Shown: positions 39,674-50,465 of the stretch, in pieces
Numbering within the stretch: the stretch's first letter is position 1
How the letters are laid out: every line of letters starts with the position of its first letter
From: Janthinobacterium lividum PAMC 25724
GTDB taxonomy: Bacteria > Pseudomonadota > Gammaproteobacteria > Burkholderiales > Burkholderiaceae_D
Reading direction: 5' to 3'
DNA: 64,000 nucleotides
NCBI GenBank assembly: GCA_000242815.2
Contig: AHHB01000048.1
Span: 119,189-183,188 of the forward strand
The notes under the pieces: model-generated
Databases searched by the model: none
Told to the model about the DNA's origin: nothing
Seen by the model: the letters and a program-made list of their open reading frames with translations, nothing else
Translations under genes and position numbers: made by a program

Positions 39674-40858
39674 ATGCTCCATCTCCCAGGCTTGACCTTT
39701 GACCACGGCGACGACATCGCTTCCCTAAGAGAAGCAATCCAACAATTTGCCGCCGCTGAAATCGCGCCGCGTGCGGCCGAAATCGACCGTACCGACCAGT
39801 TCCCCATGGACCTGTGGCGCAAGATGGGCGAGATGGGCTTGCTCGGTATCACCGTCAGCGAAGAATACGGCGGCGCCGGCATGGGCTACCTGGCGCACAT
39901 CATCGCAATGGAAGAAATCTCGCGCGCCTCGGCCTCCGTCGGCCTGTCGTATGGCGCCCACTCGAACCTGTGCGTCAACCAGATCAATCGCAATGGCTCG
40001 GCCGAACAAAAGGCGAAATACCTGCCAAAACTGATCACGGGAGAGCACATCGGCGCCTTGGCCATGTCGGAACCGAATGCCGGCTCGGACGTCGTCAGCA
40101 TGAAACTGCGCGCCGACTTCAAGGGTGACCGCTGGGTCTTGAACGGTACCAAGATGTGGATCACCAACGGCCCCGACGCGGACGTGCTGGTGGTGTACGC
40201 GAAAAACGACCTGGAAGCGGGCTCGCGCGGCATGACGGCTTTCCTGATCGAAAAGAATTTCAAGGGCTTTTCCATCGCACAAAAGCTCGACAAGCTGGGC
40301 ATGCGCGGCTCGCACACGGGCGAGCTGGTATTCCAGGATTGCGAAGTGCCGGCCGAAAACGTGCTCGGCGGCCTGGGCAAGGGTGTCAACGTGCTGATGT
40401 CGGGCCTCGATTTCGAGCGCACCGTATTGTCCGGCGGTCCGCTGGGCATCATGCAGGCATGCATGGACCTGGTCGTGCCCTACGTGCATGACCGCAAGCA
40501 ATTCGGCCAAGCCATCGGCGAATTCCAATTGATGCAAGGCAAACTGGCCGACATGTATTCGACCATGATGGCGTGCAAGGCCTATGTGTATGCCGTGGGC
40601 CAGGCTTGCGACCGCGCCACCACGCCGGAAGCCGTGCGCCAGTTGCGCAAGGATGCGGCCGGCGCCATTCTGTATAGTGCAGAGAAGGCGACCTGGATGG
40701 CAGGCGAAGCGATCCAGGCCCTGGGCGGTAACGGCTACATCAATGAGTATCCGGCCGGCCGCCTGTGGCGCGATGCCAAGCTGTATGAAATCGGCGCCGG
40801 GACCAGCGAAATCCGCCGCATGCTGATAGGCCGCGAATTGTTTGCGGAAACCAAGTAA
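39674..40858 (+). CDS. liuA: Isovaleryl-CoA dehydrogenase
   Basis: 394 residues of the acyl-CoA dehydrogenase family. Features are [21 protein letters not shown], the IVD-like [53 protein letters not shown], and a Glu in [11 protein letters not shown] placed as the internal catalytic base of IVD-type enzymes. The ending [19 protein letters not shown] is typical. It oxidises isovaleryl-CoA in leucine breakdown, passing electrons to ETF. It is the first gene after the operator. liuB, liuC and liuD are not in the window. Confidence 0.92.
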   Translation: MLHLPGLTFDHGDDIASLREAIQQFAAAEIAPRAAEIDRTDQFPMDLWRKMGEMGLLGITVSEEYGGAGMGYLAHIIAMEEISRASASVGLSYGAHSNLCVNQINRNGSAEQKAKYLPKLITGEHIGALAMSEPNAGSDVVSMKLRADFKGDRWVLNGTKMWITNGPDADVLVVYAKNDLEAGSRGMTAFLIEKNFKGFSIAQKLDKLGMRGSHTGELVFQDCEVPAENVLGGLGKGVNVLMSGLDFERTVLSGGPLGIMQACMDLVVPYVHDRKQFGQAIGEFQLMQGKLADMYSTMMACKAYVYAVGQACDRATTPEAVRQLRKDAAGAILYSAEKATWMAGEAIQALGGNGYINEYPAGRLWRDAKLYEIGAGTSEIRRMLIGRELFAETK

Positions 40859-40911
40859 GCCTGGGCGCGCGGCAATCGACTGGGTGATGCGCCATTCATG
40901 CGAGCACAACT

Positions 40912-42726
40912 ATGACGCAAATTGCCTTCCCAAAATTGCTTTCTTCACAGATTGCATTCGATATCGCGCGCACCATCCGCGACGGCTTTGACAAGCATTA
41001 CCGTCTGTTCCGCGCAAGCAGCCAGCACGCCAAGCGGTATTTCGAGCAAGGCGACTGGGCTGCGGCACAGGCGGCGGCCCGCGAACGCATCGACTTTTAC
41101 GACAAGCGCGTGCAGGAATGCGTGCAAATGCTCGAAGATGAGTACGAAGAGTCGGAGTTGAGCGATGAAGTGTGGCGCGAGCTCAAGCTGCACTACATCG
41201 GCATGCTGAGCGAGCACAAGCAGCCGGAACTGGCGGAAACTTTCTTCAATTCCGTCTGCTGCAACATTTTGCACCGCACGTATTTCAACAACGACTATAT
41301 TTTCGTGCGACCCGTGGTTTCGACGGAATACATCGAAACGCACGATCCGCTGCCCACCTACCGCGTGTATTACCCCGGCAAGGATGGCTTGCGCCACACC
41401 CTGACGCGCATGCTCAGCAACTTCCAGCTGGACTGCGAATTTGCCAACCTGGAGCGTGACGTAGCCCAGGTGGAAGCGCGCCTGCAGCAACTGTTCGGCG
41501 AGGACAGACTGGAGCCGAACCACCAACTCCAGGTCTTGACCAGTTTGTTCTACCGCAACAAGGGCGCCTATCTGGTCGGCAAGGGCATCAACGGCAACCG
41601 CGAATACCCGTTTGTCGTGCCTATCCTGCACAACCGCCACGGCAAGCTGGTACTCGACACGGTACTGTTCGAGCAGCAGCACATTGCCCTACTGTTTTCG
41701 TTCACGCGTGCCTATTTCATGGTCGATATGGAAGTGCCGTCGGCCTATGTGCAATTCCTGCGCAGCTTGCTGCCACGCAAACCGCGCAGCGAAATTTATA
41801 CAATACTGGGCCTGCAAAAACAGGGCAAGACGCTGTTTTACCGCGACTACCTGCAACATCTGAAGCACTCATCGGACCACTTCGAAAGCGCGCCCGGCAT
41901 CCGCGGCCTGGTGATGCTGGTGTTTACCCTGCCGTCGTTTCCCTATGTCTTCAAGGTCATCAAGGATTTTTTCCCGCCGCCCAAGGAAACCACGCGCGCG
42001 CAAGTCCAGCAAAAATATTTGCTGGTGAAACACCACGACCGCGTAGGCCGCATGGCCGACACGCTCGAGTATTCCAACGTGGCCTTTCCCCGCGCCCGCT
42101 TTGCCGAAGAACTGCTGGCCGAGCTCAAGCAGTTCGCCCCCTCGCTGATCGAAGAAGACCAGGAGCAGCTCATCATCCGCCACCTGTACATCGAGCGGCG
42201 CATGGTGCCGCTGAACATGTGGCTGAGCAATGCCGAGAAGGAAGGCCGCGATGACCTGGTCGAGCACGCCATCATGGAGTACGGCAACGCCATCAAGGAG
42301 CTGGTGGCGGCGAATATATTTCCGGGCGACATGCTGTATAAAAACTTTGGCGTGACCCGTCATCAACGCGTCGTATTTTACGATTACGATGAAATCGAAT
42401 ACATCACCGATTGCCAGTTCCGCGTCATCCCCCAGGCGCGTACGGAAGAAGAGGAAATGTCGGCCGAAGCGTGGTATCCCATCGGCAAGCATGATGTGTT
42501 TCCGGAGCAATTCGGCACCTTCCTGCTGGGCAATCCCCGCATCCGCAGCTATTTCATGCAGCACCATGCCGACCTGCTGACGGCGCAGTATTGGCAGGCG
42601 CGCAAGCAACGCATCGAGGACGGCCATATCGAGGACGTCTTCCCGTATCCGCAACATCTGCGTTTTTGTATGCAAGCACCACCCCAAACCCCAACCGGAG
42701 ATCCAATATGCATGATCCAGTCGTAA
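40912..42726 (+). CDS. aceK: Isocitrate dehydrogenase kinase/phosphatase
   Basis: 604 residues, the normal AceK length. Family segments are [31 protein letters not shown] near the start and [31 protein letters not shown] in the kinase core, then [23 protein letters not shown] and [27 protein letters not shown] with catalytic Asp residues. The enzyme phosphorylates and dephosphorylates isocitrate dehydrogenase, setting the split between TCA and glyoxylate routes. It sits between liuA and a thiolase gene, not beside aceA/aceB, and overlaps the thiolase start by 19 bases. Confidence 0.97.
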   Translation: MTQIAFPKLLSSQIAFDIARTIRDGFDKHYRLFRASSQHAKRYFEQGDWAAAQAAARERIDFYDKRVQECVQMLEDEYEESELSDEVWRELKLHYIGMLSEHKQPELAETFFNSVCCNILHRTYFNNDYIFVRPVVSTEYIETHDPLPTYRVYYPGKDGLRHTLTRMLSNFQLDCEFANLERDVAQVEARLQQLFGEDRLEPNHQLQVLTSLFYRNKGAYLVGKGINGNREYPFVVPILHNRHGKLVLDTVLFEQQHIALLFSFTRAYFMVDMEVPSAYVQFLRSLLPRKPRSEIYTILGLQKQGKTLFYRDYLQHLKHSSDHFESAPGIRGLVMLVFTLPSFPYVFKVIKDFFPPPKETTRAQVQQKYLLVKHHDRVGRMADTLEYSNVAFPRARFAEELLAELKQFAPSLIEEDQEQLIIRHLYIERRMVPLNMWLSNAEKEGRDDLVEHAIMEYGNAIKELVAANIFPGDMLYKNFGVTRHQRVVFYDYDEIEYITDCQFRVIPQARTEEEEMSAEAWYPIGKHDVFPEQFGTFLLGNPRIRSYFMQHHADLLTAQYWQARKQRIEDGHIEDVFPYPQHLRFCMQAPPQTPTGDPICMIQS

Positions 42727-43904
42727 TCGTCGGTGCCGCGCGCACCCCCATGGGCGCCTTCCAGGGCGATTTTGCCAACCTCAGCGCCAGCGATCTGGGC
42801 GCCGTGGCCATCCGCGCCGCCGTGGAACGGGCCGGCGTAGCGCCGGAAGCCATTGAACACGTGTATTTCGGCAATTGCCTGATGGCCGGCCAGGGCCAGG
42901 CGCCCGCGCGCCAAGCCTTGCGCAAGGCTGGCTTGCCGGACTCCACGGGCGCCGTGACGCTGTCGAAAATGTGTGGCTCGGCCATGCAAACGACCATGTT
43001 CGCGCACGACACCTTGCTCGCCGGCAGCGCCGACGTGGTGGTGGCCGGTGGCATGGAATCGATGACCAACGCCCCCTACCTGGTGCCGAAGGCGCGCGGC
43101 GGCTACCGCATCGGCCACGGCATGATCTACGACCACATGATGATGGATGGCCTGGAAGACGCCTACAGCCGCGATGAAAAGGGCAATGCACGCTCGATGG
43201 GCACGTTTGCCGAAGAATGCGCGAGCCAATACAGCTTCACGCGCGAAGCGCAGGATGCGTTTGCCATCGAATCGGTAAAACGCGCGCAGGCGGCCACCAA
43301 GGATGGCAGTTTCGCATGGGAAATCGTGCCCGTGACCGTCTCCGGGCGCGGCGGCGACACCATTATCAGCATCGATGAAGGCCCGCAAAAAGCCCGCCTG
43401 GAAAAAATCCCGACCTTGAAAGCCGCTTTCAAGAAAGATGGCACCATCACGGCCGCCTCGTCTTCATCGATCAACGATGGCGCAGCAGCCCTCGTGCTGA
43501 TGCGCGAATCGACGGCGAAAAAGCTCGGTTGCACCGTCATCGCAAAAATTCACGGCCACGCCACGCACGCGCAGGCACCGAACGAATTCACCACGGCACC
43601 CATCGGCGCCATCAAGAAGCTGTACGCCAAAACGGGCTGGAGCAGCAGCAAGGTGGACTTGTTCGAGATCAATGAAGCCTTCGCCGCCGTGCCGATGGCC
43701 GCCATGCACGACCTCGACATTGCGCACAGCAAGATCAACATCCACGGCGGCGCATGCGCGCTGGGCCACCCGATCGGCGCCTCGGGCGCGCGCATCATCG
43801 TCACCCTGCTGGGCGCCTTGAAGAAAACCGGCGGCAAGCGCGGCGTAGCAGCCCTGTGCATCGGCGGTGGCGAAGCGACGGCGATGGCGATCGAACTGGT
43901 ATAA
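42708..43904 (+). CDS. Acetyl-CoA C-acetyltransferase (thiolase)
   Basis: 398 residues from ATG 42708 ([22 protein letters not shown]). A CGGAG ribosome-binding site lies inside the aceK end. Catalytic Cys is in KMCGSAMQT, His in [20 protein letters not shown], and the second Cys in [12 protein letters not shown]. It condenses or cleaves acetoacetyl-CoA type substrates. In this context it probably finishes leucine or short-chain acyl-CoA breakdown to acetyl-CoA. Confidence 0.94.
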   Translation: MHDPVVIVGAARTPMGAFQGDFANLSASDLGAVAIRAAVERAGVAPEAIEHVYFGNCLMAGQGQAPARQALRKAGLPDSTGAVTLSKMCGSAMQTTMFAHDTLLAGSADVVVAGGMESMTNAPYLVPKARGGYRIGHGMIYDHMMMDGLEDAYSRDEKGNARSMGTFAEECASQYSFTREAQDAFAIESVKRAQAATKDGSFAWEIVPVTVSGRGGDTIISIDEGPQKARLEKIPTLKAAFKKDGTITAASSSSINDGAAALVLMRESTAKKLGCTVIAKIHGHATHAQAPNEFTTAPIGAIKKLYAKTGWSSSKVDLFEINEAFAAVPMAAMHDLDIAHSKINIHGGACALGHPIGASGARIIVTLLGALKKTGGKRGVAALCIGGGEATAMAIELV

Positions 43905-43978
43905 GCTGCACGCAAGCACGGGCGCGCACGGCCATCATTGCCCGGTGCGCGCCCTTTCATTCATTCCAGGGAGAACAC

Positions 43979-44647
43979 ATGCCTACCGCCTTGATCATCG
44001 GTGCCTCGCGCGGCATCGGCCACGAAATCGTCCGCCAATACCGCCACGATGGCTGGCGAGTGATCGCCACGGCGCGCACAGCGGACGCTTGCGATGCCCT
44101 CAGGCAAATGGGCGTGGAAGCGCACCAGCTTGACGTGACGGATATGCGGGACTGTGCCGGCCTGGGCAGGAAGCTCGACGGTGAAAAGCTCGACGTGGCT
44201 ATCCTCAACGCAGGCCTGTATGGCCCGCGTCAGGACGCTTGTCCTGCGCAAGCAGATTTTGATGCCGTCATGCACACCAACGTGCTGGCAGCCATGCGGC
44301 TGCTGCCGATATTGGCACCACTGGTGCTCGATGCCAAAGGCAAACTGGCCGTGCTGTCCTCGCACATGGGCTCCTTGGGCGAGCGCAGCAACCCCAACGG
44401 TTCGCTGTACCGCGCCAGCAAGGCTGCCTTAAATTCCGTGCTGATCGACACGGCCCTCGTGCATGGCCCACTTGGCGTCAGCTGCGTGGCGTTCCATCCG
44501 GGCTGGGTACGCACCGACATGGGCGGGGCTGACGCCGATATCTCGCCAGAGGAAAGCGCTGCCGGCATGCGCGCCACCCTGGCCAGCCTGCCGGCCACGG
44601 ACAAGGCCGTGTTCTGCAATTACGATGGCAAACCCATCGCCTGGTAA
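43979..44647 (+). CDS. Short-chain dehydrogenase/reductase
   Basis: 222 residues from ATG 43979 with AGGGAG upstream. The Rossmann motif is ALIIGASRGIGHEI, the active-site SxxxxxxxxxxxYRASK is seen in LSSHMGS...SLYRASKAALNS, and VAILNAGLYG is the NAG-like motif. It probably uses NAD(P)H; the substrate is unknown. It lies 74 bases after the thiolase gene in the same operon. Confidence 0.9.
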   Translation: MPTALIIGASRGIGHEIVRQYRHDGWRVIATARTADACDALRQMGVEAHQLDVTDMRDCAGLGRKLDGEKLDVAILNAGLYGPRQDACPAQADFDAVMHTNVLAAMRLLPILAPLVLDAKGKLAVLSSHMGSLGERSNPNGSLYRASKAALNSVLIDTALVHGPLGVSCVAFHPGWVRTDMGGADADISPEESAAGMRATLASLPATDKAVFCNYDGKPIAW

Positions 44648-44687
44648 TACGCACGCACACCCTATAAAAACAACGAGACGACGTCCC

Positions 44688-45815
44688 ATGATACTCAATG
44701 AAGAACAGACAATGATCCAGGAAGCGCTGCGCAGTTTTTCGCGCGAGCGCCTGGTCCCCAACGCGGCCCGCTGGGATAAGGAACATCATTTCCCGAAAGA
44801 ACAATTGCAGGAACTGGCCGCGCTGGGCGCTTTTGGCGTAGCCGTGCCGGAAGCGTTGGGCGGCGCCGGCCTCGACTACGTATCGCTGGCCCTGGTGCTG
44901 GAAGAAATCGCCGCCGGCGATGGCGGCACCTCGACCATCATTTCCGTCAACAATTGTCCCGTGTGCAGCATCGCCATGATGTACGCCAACGAGGCGCAAA
45001 AGGAACAATGGCTGCGGCCGCTGGCGCAAGGCGCCATGCTGGGCGCGTTTTGCCTGACGGAACCGCATACAGGCAGCGACGCCTCGGCCCTGCGCACCAC
45101 GGCCACCCGCGAAGGCAATGAATACGTCCTCAACGGCACGAAACAGTTCATTACCAGCGGCAAGTATGCGGACGTGGCCATCGTCATGGCCGTGACCGAC
45201 AAGACGGCCGGCAAGCGCGGCATCAGCGCCTTCTGGGTAGCGACGAACACGCCCGGCTACATCGTGGCGGGACTGGAACAGAAGATGGGCCAGCACTCGT
45301 CAGACACGGCGCAAATCCTGTTCGACAACTGCCGCATCCCGGCGGAAAATCTGATCGGTGAAGAAGGGCAAGGCTACAAGATCGCCCTGTCCGGCCTGGA
45401 AGGCGGACGCATCGGCATCGCCTCGCAAGCGGTAGGCATGGCGCGCGCCGCGTATGAAGCGGCCCTGCACTACGCGCGCGAACGGGAAAGCTTCGGCAAA
45501 CCCATCTATGAGCACCAGGCCGTGCAATTCCGCCTGGCCGACATGGCCACGCAAATCGAAGCAGCACGCCAGCTGATACACCACGCAGCGGCCATGAAGG
45601 ATGCAGGCCTGCCCTGCCTGAAGGAAGCGGCCATGGCCAAGCTGTTTGCCTCGGAGATGGCGGAAAAAGTATGCTCGGATGCGATCCAGGTACACGGTGG
45701 CTATGGTTATGTGTCCGACTTCCCCGTCGAGCGCATTTACCGCGACGTGCGCGTGTGCCAGATTTACGAGGGCACCAGCGATATTCAGAAGATTTTGATT
45801 GCAAGGGCGTTGTAA
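44688..45815 (+). CDS. Acyl-CoA dehydrogenase (short-chain type)
   Basis: 375 residues from ATG 44688. It has LAALGAFGVAVPEALGGAGLDYVSLALVLEEIAAGDG, FCLTEPHTGSDASALRTTA, GTKQFITSGKYADVAIVMA, the VHGGYGYVSDFPVERIYRDVRVCQIYEGTSDIQKILIAR ending with Glu at the usual catalytic position. It is close to butyryl-/short-branched-chain acyl-CoA dehydrogenases. It ends the operon, followed by two hairpins. Confidence 0.93.
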   Translation: MILNEEQTMIQEALRSFSRERLVPNAARWDKEHHFPKEQLQELAALGAFGVAVPEALGGAGLDYVSLALVLEEIAAGDGGTSTIISVNNCPVCSIAMMYANEAQKEQWLRPLAQGAMLGAFCLTEPHTGSDASALRTTATREGNEYVLNGTKQFITSGKYADVAIVMAVTDKTAGKRGISAFWVATNTPGYIVAGLEQKMGQHSSDTAQILFDNCRIPAENLIGEEGQGYKIALSGLEGGRIGIASQAVGMARAAYEAALHYARERESFGKPIYEHQAVQFRLADMATQIEAARQLIHHAAAMKDAGLPCLKEAAMAKLFASEMAEKVCSDAIQVHGGYGYVSDFPVERIYRDVRVCQIYEGTSDIQKILIARAL

Positions 45816-45830
45816 ACCCAACGGCAAATG

Positions 45831-45862
45831 CCGGGGTCGTACCCTTCAGGGTACGACCCCGG
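45831..45862 (+). terminator. Strong hairpin after the acyl-CoA operon
   Basis: A perfect 14-bp stem, CCGGGGTCGTACCC (45831-45844) / GGGTACGACCCCGG (45849-45862), with loop TTCA lies 15 bases after the stop codon. No T run follows directly, so it may act as an mRNA end or boundary element. Confidence 0.6.
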
Positions 45863-45889
45863 GGCTACGCCGCTGGGTTTTCAATAGAC

Positions 45890-45917
45890 GAAAAAAAAGC
45901 CTACTCAGGGTAGGCTT
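45890..45917 (-). terminator. Rho-independent terminator on the minus strand
   Basis: The stem AAGCCTAC/GTAGGCTT (45897-45904 / 45910-45917) is followed on the minus strand by a run of eight T. It should end transcripts coming from the YihY-family gene. Confidence 0.7.
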
Positions 45918-46199
45918 CGTTCCAATGTATTACCAATGCTTTAATCGTGTCATGGATGCCAGTGCTATCTGCAAAGTGCATCTTGATTGTCGGACTCCCA
46001 TGCTATCTGCATAGTGACTCCAAGGTGTAGCGACCATCGTATCCGGAATTACAAAATCCATTCTTCGCACTGTCACGCCATCGACATTACACCTGCCGCT
46101 CGCCGCGCTGAACTGGATAGTGAGATAATTTGCTGCCAAATCTCAATCACTGAACGGAGTATAGCACAGCCTTTTGTGCAGCGCAATAATCTTTTTAAA
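45918..46199. other. Gap between the yihY stop and its terminator
   Basis: 280 bases. A 69-codon minus-strand frame (45930-46139, TTG start) lies directly before the terminator but has no ribosome-binding site and no family resemblance. I see no other feature. It may be a 3' untranslated region or hide a small RNA. Confidence 0.35.
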
Positions 46200-47093
46200 T
46201 CAAGTCCTTAGCGCCAGCGGCTTGTCTTCTTCGCCACCGCGGGCCACTCTTTCGTATTCGGAAATCACTTGCGCGCCCAGCAGCAGCAAGGTGGCGCCGA
46301 TTTCCAGGCTGAACATGACGACGATGGCCGTCGTCATCGAGCCATACACAACATTGACCTGCGACAAGGTAGAAAAATACCAGACCAGCACATGGCGCGC
46401 GATTTCCCACAGCAGGGCCGCCGTCACGCCGCCGATCAGCGCATGCGTGATCGACAAGCGCCCCACGGGCATGACCAGGTAAATCGCGCTGAGCACGAGG
46501 ATTTCGCCGACCAGCCCCAGCAAATACAGCAGCACGCCGGACACGCCTTGCAAGCCCCAGTCATGGCGCAAAAAACGCACGCTTTCCTCGCTCATCACTT
46601 GCAGACTGCCCGCCACCACGGTGATGAGCAAAATACCCACGCCCAGGCACAGGATGAAGCAATACGGCAGCACGGCGGAAATGAGGAAATGGCGGCGGCG
46701 GATGGCCACGCGGTGAATAAAGATCACGCTCATGGCGTTTTCCAGCACGGTAAACGCCAGCGAGCTGAAAAACAGCATGGTCAGCAGCAGCAGCCAGCCG
46801 ATCACGCCCCGATTCTGGAGGAAATGCGCGACTTCGGCCACGATGGCCTTCGATTGCCCCGGCACCAGCCACTCCAGGTAATGGCCCATGGTTTGCAGCA
46901 ATTCATCCTGTGCAATCACATGCGACAAGGCGACCACGACCAGCATCAACAGGGGTACGATGGACAGCAGCGAGTAATACGCGACGGCGCCCGCCAGCAG
47001 CAAGCCCTGGTTGGCGCGGAAACCCTTCAACACCTGCAGCGCGAAGGCCAGCGGATGGCTGAGGATGTAGCTACTGGCGTGGCGCTTGATCAT
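46200..47093 (-). CDS. yihY: YihY/UPF0761 (BrkB-like) family integral membrane protein
   Basis: 297 residues from MIKRHASSYILSHPLAFALQVLKGF (ATG 47093); a start 16 codons upstream is possible. About six membrane helices. Family segments are ANQGLLLAGAVAYYSLLSIVPLLML, SSLAFTVLENAMSVIF and YGSMTTAIVVMFSLEIGATLLLLGAQV. Family members are unassigned inner-membrane proteins, not the ribonuclease once proposed. Confidence 0.9.
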   Translation of the reverse strand: MIKRHASSYILSHPLAFALQVLKGFRANQGLLLAGAVAYYSLLSIVPLLMLVVVALSHVIAQDELLQTMGHYLEWLVPGQSKAIVAEVAHFLQNRGVIGWLLLLTMLFFSSLAFTVLENAMSVIFIHRVAIRRRHFLISAVLPYCFILCLGVGILLITVVAGSLQVMSEESVRFLRHDWGLQGVSGVLLYLLGLVGEILVLSAIYLVMPVGRLSITHALIGGVTAALLWEIARHVLVWYFSTLSQVNVVYGSMTTAIVVMFSLEIGATLLLLGAQVISEYERVARGGEEDKPLALRT

Positions 47094-47200
47094 GTCGGGT
47101 ACGCTAAAGAAGGCGGCGCAGCCTTGTGCCGCGCCCGTCATCACACGAGCATACTGACAATCGCCGTGCCCCACCGTACGCTAGCAGACGGCCGACACAT

Positions 47201-49003
47201 TCAAGGGCGGCCCCTGGCGGGATCAACGTCCAGGTAACGCCAGGAGGTGAATTCGACGGGGTGGCGCCTGTAGTTTTTTAGCCATGGTTGCTGCAGGTCG
47301 GCAGAGATGGGATGCGTCAGCAACACCCACGGCGTGTACGCGTGGATCAGCTGGAACAGGTCGAAGTACAGGCTGCGTCGGCGCGGCGTATCCGATAGCA
47401 GGCGCGCCTCCTCATAGCGCTTATTGTAATCGGGCAAGTTGAAGCGGGCATAGTTGGCGCGGCCAACGTTGCCGCCATATAACAGCTGCATAAAGTTATC
47501 ACCATCGGGGAAGTCGGCGATCCAGTTGGTCTCGAACATTTGCACCTTGCCCAGGCGCGACGCCTTGATGATTTCCGTCTTCTTATCGCTCTTAAATTCG
47601 ACGCGCAAGCCGATAGCGTTCAAGTTGCGGCGCCACAGCTCATCGCGCAGCCGTCCCACCGTGCTCGGCTCCGTGTGCATGGTCAAAGTCAAGGGCGTGC
47701 CATCGGGCTGCGTGCGAAAACCGTCGACGCCCACCTTGTAGCCAAAGCGTTCCAGCAGGGCGCGCGCCAGCACCGGGTCGTAGCCGACTGGGCTGCGGTA
47801 GTGCTGGTCGTAACCGAGCACATTGGGCGGCAGCGGCGATTGCGCCGGCAAGGCCAGGCCATTTTTGAGCAGCGCGATGTCTTCACGGCTGTTGTAGCTG
47901 AGGGCGATGGCGCGCCGCAGGGCCAGCTTATCCTTGCTCTTGCCGCCCAGCACAGGGTCGTCCATGTTCATCCACATGTAATACGTTTGCAGCACGGGAA
48001 AGCGCGTCAGCTGCAAGCCCTTGGCGGCCAGCGCCGGCTTGAGCGCACCGTTTTCCAGCACCATGTCCGTCATCGATTCCGGCACTTGTTCCAGGTAATC
48101 GAATTCGCCTTTCAGAAAACCCAGCATGCGCGATTGATACTCCTCCACGATGCGCACCTCGATGCGCTCGACCAGGGGCAAGCGCTTGCCTTCCAGCGCG
48201 GCGGCGATGGCGCGCGCATCGGGCGGCAAGGCAGCCAGCGCCTTGGCATCCGTATGCAACACGGTAGGACGGAACGTCGGATTGGCTTGCAGCACGATCT
48301 TGTCGCTGTGCTGCCATTGCTTCACCAGGAACGGCCCCGTGCCGACGGGATGGTTGCCGATCTGCCCCGGCGCCGCATACGCTTCGGCCACTTCGCGCGC
48401 CACCACGGCGGTCGCTGGCATGGCCAGGTAAAACAGGAAGTTCGGGTCGACGCCGTTCAAGCGGATGCGCAAGGTATATTTGTCCAGCGCCTGCAAGCCG
48501 GCGATCGGCGTGTCGTAGCTGAATTTGGTTTTCAAGGCCGCGTCGCCGACCAGCTTGTCTTCCAGCAAGAACAGCCACGGCGACTTCAGGCTGGGGTCAT
48601 ACAAGCGCGTCAGGCTGTAGACATAATCTTGCGCCGTCACTTCGCGCGGCTGGCCCTTGAAGGCGGGGTCGGGCGTGAAGAAAATACCGGGCTGCAAGTG
48701 AAAGGTATAGCTGCGTCCGCCATCGTCCACACTCGGCAAACCACGCGCCGTATTGCCCTGAAGCTGCACCGGGCGCGCCAGGTAGTCATAGCGCAGCAGC
48801 GGGTCAAAGATATTTTCCATCAAGTTCAAGCTGGCCAGGTCGGACGCCACGGCCGGGTCCAAGCCCGTCTCGCTGGTGCTCAAAAACAAATGCAGGGTCT
48901 TGTTCGCGCGCGCGCGCGCATCGGTGGCGGCATGCGCGGGCGCGGTGAAGAGCGTCAACAGGGCCAGGCTGGCGGCGCAGGCGGTTTTGCGTAAAAACAT
49001 CAT
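47201..49003 (-). CDS. Family 5 (peptide-type) ABC transporter substrate-binding protein
   Basis: 600 residues from ATG 49003 (MMFLRKTACAASLALLTLFTAPAHAA, a signal peptide). It has the SBP_bac_5 layout: DLASLNLMENIFDPLLRYD, YTFHLQPGIFFTPDPAF, VTAQDYVYSLTRLYDPSL, GTGPFLVKQWQHSDKIVLQANP, and a long C-terminal lobe. No permease or ATPase genes are adjacent, so it is an orphan in this window. The ligand is unknown. Confidence 0.9.
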   Translation of the reverse strand: MMFLRKTACAASLALLTLFTAPAHAATDARARANKTLHLFLSTSETGLDPAVASDLASLNLMENIFDPLLRYDYLARPVQLQGNTARGLPSVDDGGRSYTFHLQPGIFFTPDPAFKGQPREVTAQDYVYSLTRLYDPSLKSPWLFLLEDKLVGDAALKTKFSYDTPIAGLQALDKYTLRIRLNGVDPNFLFYLAMPATAVVAREVAEAYAAPGQIGNHPVGTGPFLVKQWQHSDKIVLQANPTFRPTVLHTDAKALAALPPDARAIAAALEGKRLPLVERIEVRIVEEYQSRMLGFLKGEFDYLEQVPESMTDMVLENGALKPALAAKGLQLTRFPVLQTYYMWMNMDDPVLGGKSKDKLALRRAIALSYNSREDIALLKNGLALPAQSPLPPNVLGYDQHYRSPVGYDPVLARALLERFGYKVGVDGFRTQPDGTPLTLTMHTEPSTVGRLRDELWRRNLNAIGLRVEFKSDKKTEIIKASRLGKVQMFETNWIADFPDGDNFMQLLYGGNVGRANYARFNLPDYNKRYEEARLLSDTPRRRSLYFDLFQLIHAYTPWVLLTHPISADLQQPWLKNYRRHPVEFTSWRYLDVDPARGRP

Positions 49004-49218
49004 CAGTGATCCAGTGCAGACAGGGCTAACAAACAAACGTGAAGAACGGGCATCACCGGCACTACTCGGGCACAGTACGGGGCGCCAATCAAAACAGGCT
49101 GCCAGCTTATAACTTTTTGGCAGGTGATTGCTGCATTCTTTCATCAACGGGTGTCGGGCTGCCTCTATACTTTGCTTGCAGCTCCTTTCACCTCTCCGTC
49201 ACACCAAACTGATCGCAT

Positions 49219-50457
49219 ATGGCACTTAATTACATCTGGTCCGGCTTTTTCCTCGTTGGCTTCCTGGCCGCAGTGCTGCAATGGCTGTTTCTCGGCGATA
49301 CCGATATCTTCAAGCGCATCATCGATGGCACGTTCGAGACGGCGCGCATGGGCGTGATGGATATCGCCCTGCCGCTGGCGGGCGTGATGACCTTATGGCT
49401 GGGCATCATGAACATCGGTGAAAAGGCAGGCATCGTCGGCTGGCTGGCGAAAGTGATCGCGCCTTTCTTTTCGCGCATCTTCCCGGAAATTCCAAAAGAC
49501 CATCCGGCCACCGGCCACATGGTGATGAATTTCTCGGCCAACCTGCTGGGCCTGGACAATGCGGCCACGCCCTTCGGCTTGAAAGCCATGGAAAGCCTGC
49601 AAACCTTGAACCCGAACAAGGAAGAGGCGACGAATGCACAAATCATGTTCCTGGTGCTGCACACCTCGGGCCTGACGCTCATTCCGCTGGCCATCATGGC
49701 GCAGCGCTCCATCCTCGGCGCGGCCGACCCGTCCGACATCTTTATCCCCTGCATGATCGCCACCTATGTGGCCACCATGGTCGGCATCATCACGGTATCC
49801 ATCAAGCAACGCATCAACCTGCTCAACCGCGTCGTGCTGGGCTGGATGGGCGGCATGACGGGCGCCATCGTCGCCATGATCTGGTACTTCACGCAATACC
49901 TGACGAAACAGGAAATCGAACTGGTGTCGAAAGTGGTCAGCAACCTGGTCTTGATCAGCGTCATCGCCATCTTCATCATCGGCGCCTTGCGCAAGAAGGT
50001 GAATGTGTATGACGCCTTCATCGAGGGAGCGAAAGGCGGCATACAGACCTCGATTACCGTGATTCCCTACCTGGTCGGCATGCTGGTGGCCATCAGCGTG
50101 ATCCGCAACGCGGGCGTGTTCAATTTCCTGATGAGCGGCATGAACTGGTTCTTCGCCAACCTGGGCATCAACACGGATTTCGTGCCCGCCCTGCCGACCG
50201 CCATGATGAAGCCGCTCAGCGGCTCCGGCTCGAAAGCCATGATGATCGACGCCATGAATACCTACGGCGTCGACTCCTTCGTCGGTCGCCTGGCATGCGT
50301 CTTCCAGGGTTCGGCCGACACCACCTTCTACATCGTGGCCCTGTACTTCGGCTCGGTGGGCATCCGCAAGACGCGCTATGCGATCACGGCCGGCCTCATC
50401 GCGGATCTGGCTGGCGTGGTCACGGCCGTCTTTGTCGCCTACGTCTTTTTCCACTAA
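49219..50457 (+). CDS. SpmA-SpmB fusion (nucleoside recognition domain membrane protein)
   Basis: 412 residues with about nine or ten helices. The first half resembles spore maturation protein A: LPLAGVMTLWLGIMNIGEKAGIVGWLAKVIAPFFSRIFPEIPKDHPATGHMVMNFSANLLGLDNAATPFGLKAME. The second half resembles SpmB: GGIQTSITVIPYLVGMLVAISVIRNAGVF and PLSGSGSKAMMIDAMNTYGVDSFVGRLACVFQGSADTTFY. The fused form is common in non-sporulating proteobacteria. The role is unknown, possibly transport. Confidence 0.9.
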   Translation: MALNYIWSGFFLVGFLAAVLQWLFLGDTDIFKRIIDGTFETARMGVMDIALPLAGVMTLWLGIMNIGEKAGIVGWLAKVIAPFFSRIFPEIPKDHPATGHMVMNFSANLLGLDNAATPFGLKAMESLQTLNPNKEEATNAQIMFLVLHTSGLTLIPLAIMAQRSILGAADPSDIFIPCMIATYVATMVGIITVSIKQRINLLNRVVLGWMGGMTGAIVAMIWYFTQYLTKQEIELVSKVVSNLVLISVIAIFIIGALRKKVNVYDAFIEGAKGGIQTSITVIPYLVGMLVAISVIRNAGVFNFLMSGMNWFFANLGINTDFVPALPTAMMKPLSGSGSKAMMIDAMNTYGVDSFVGRLACVFQGSADTTFYIVALYFGSVGIRKTRYAITAGLIADLAGVVTAVFVAYVFFH

Positions 50458-50465
50458 GGAGCGCC

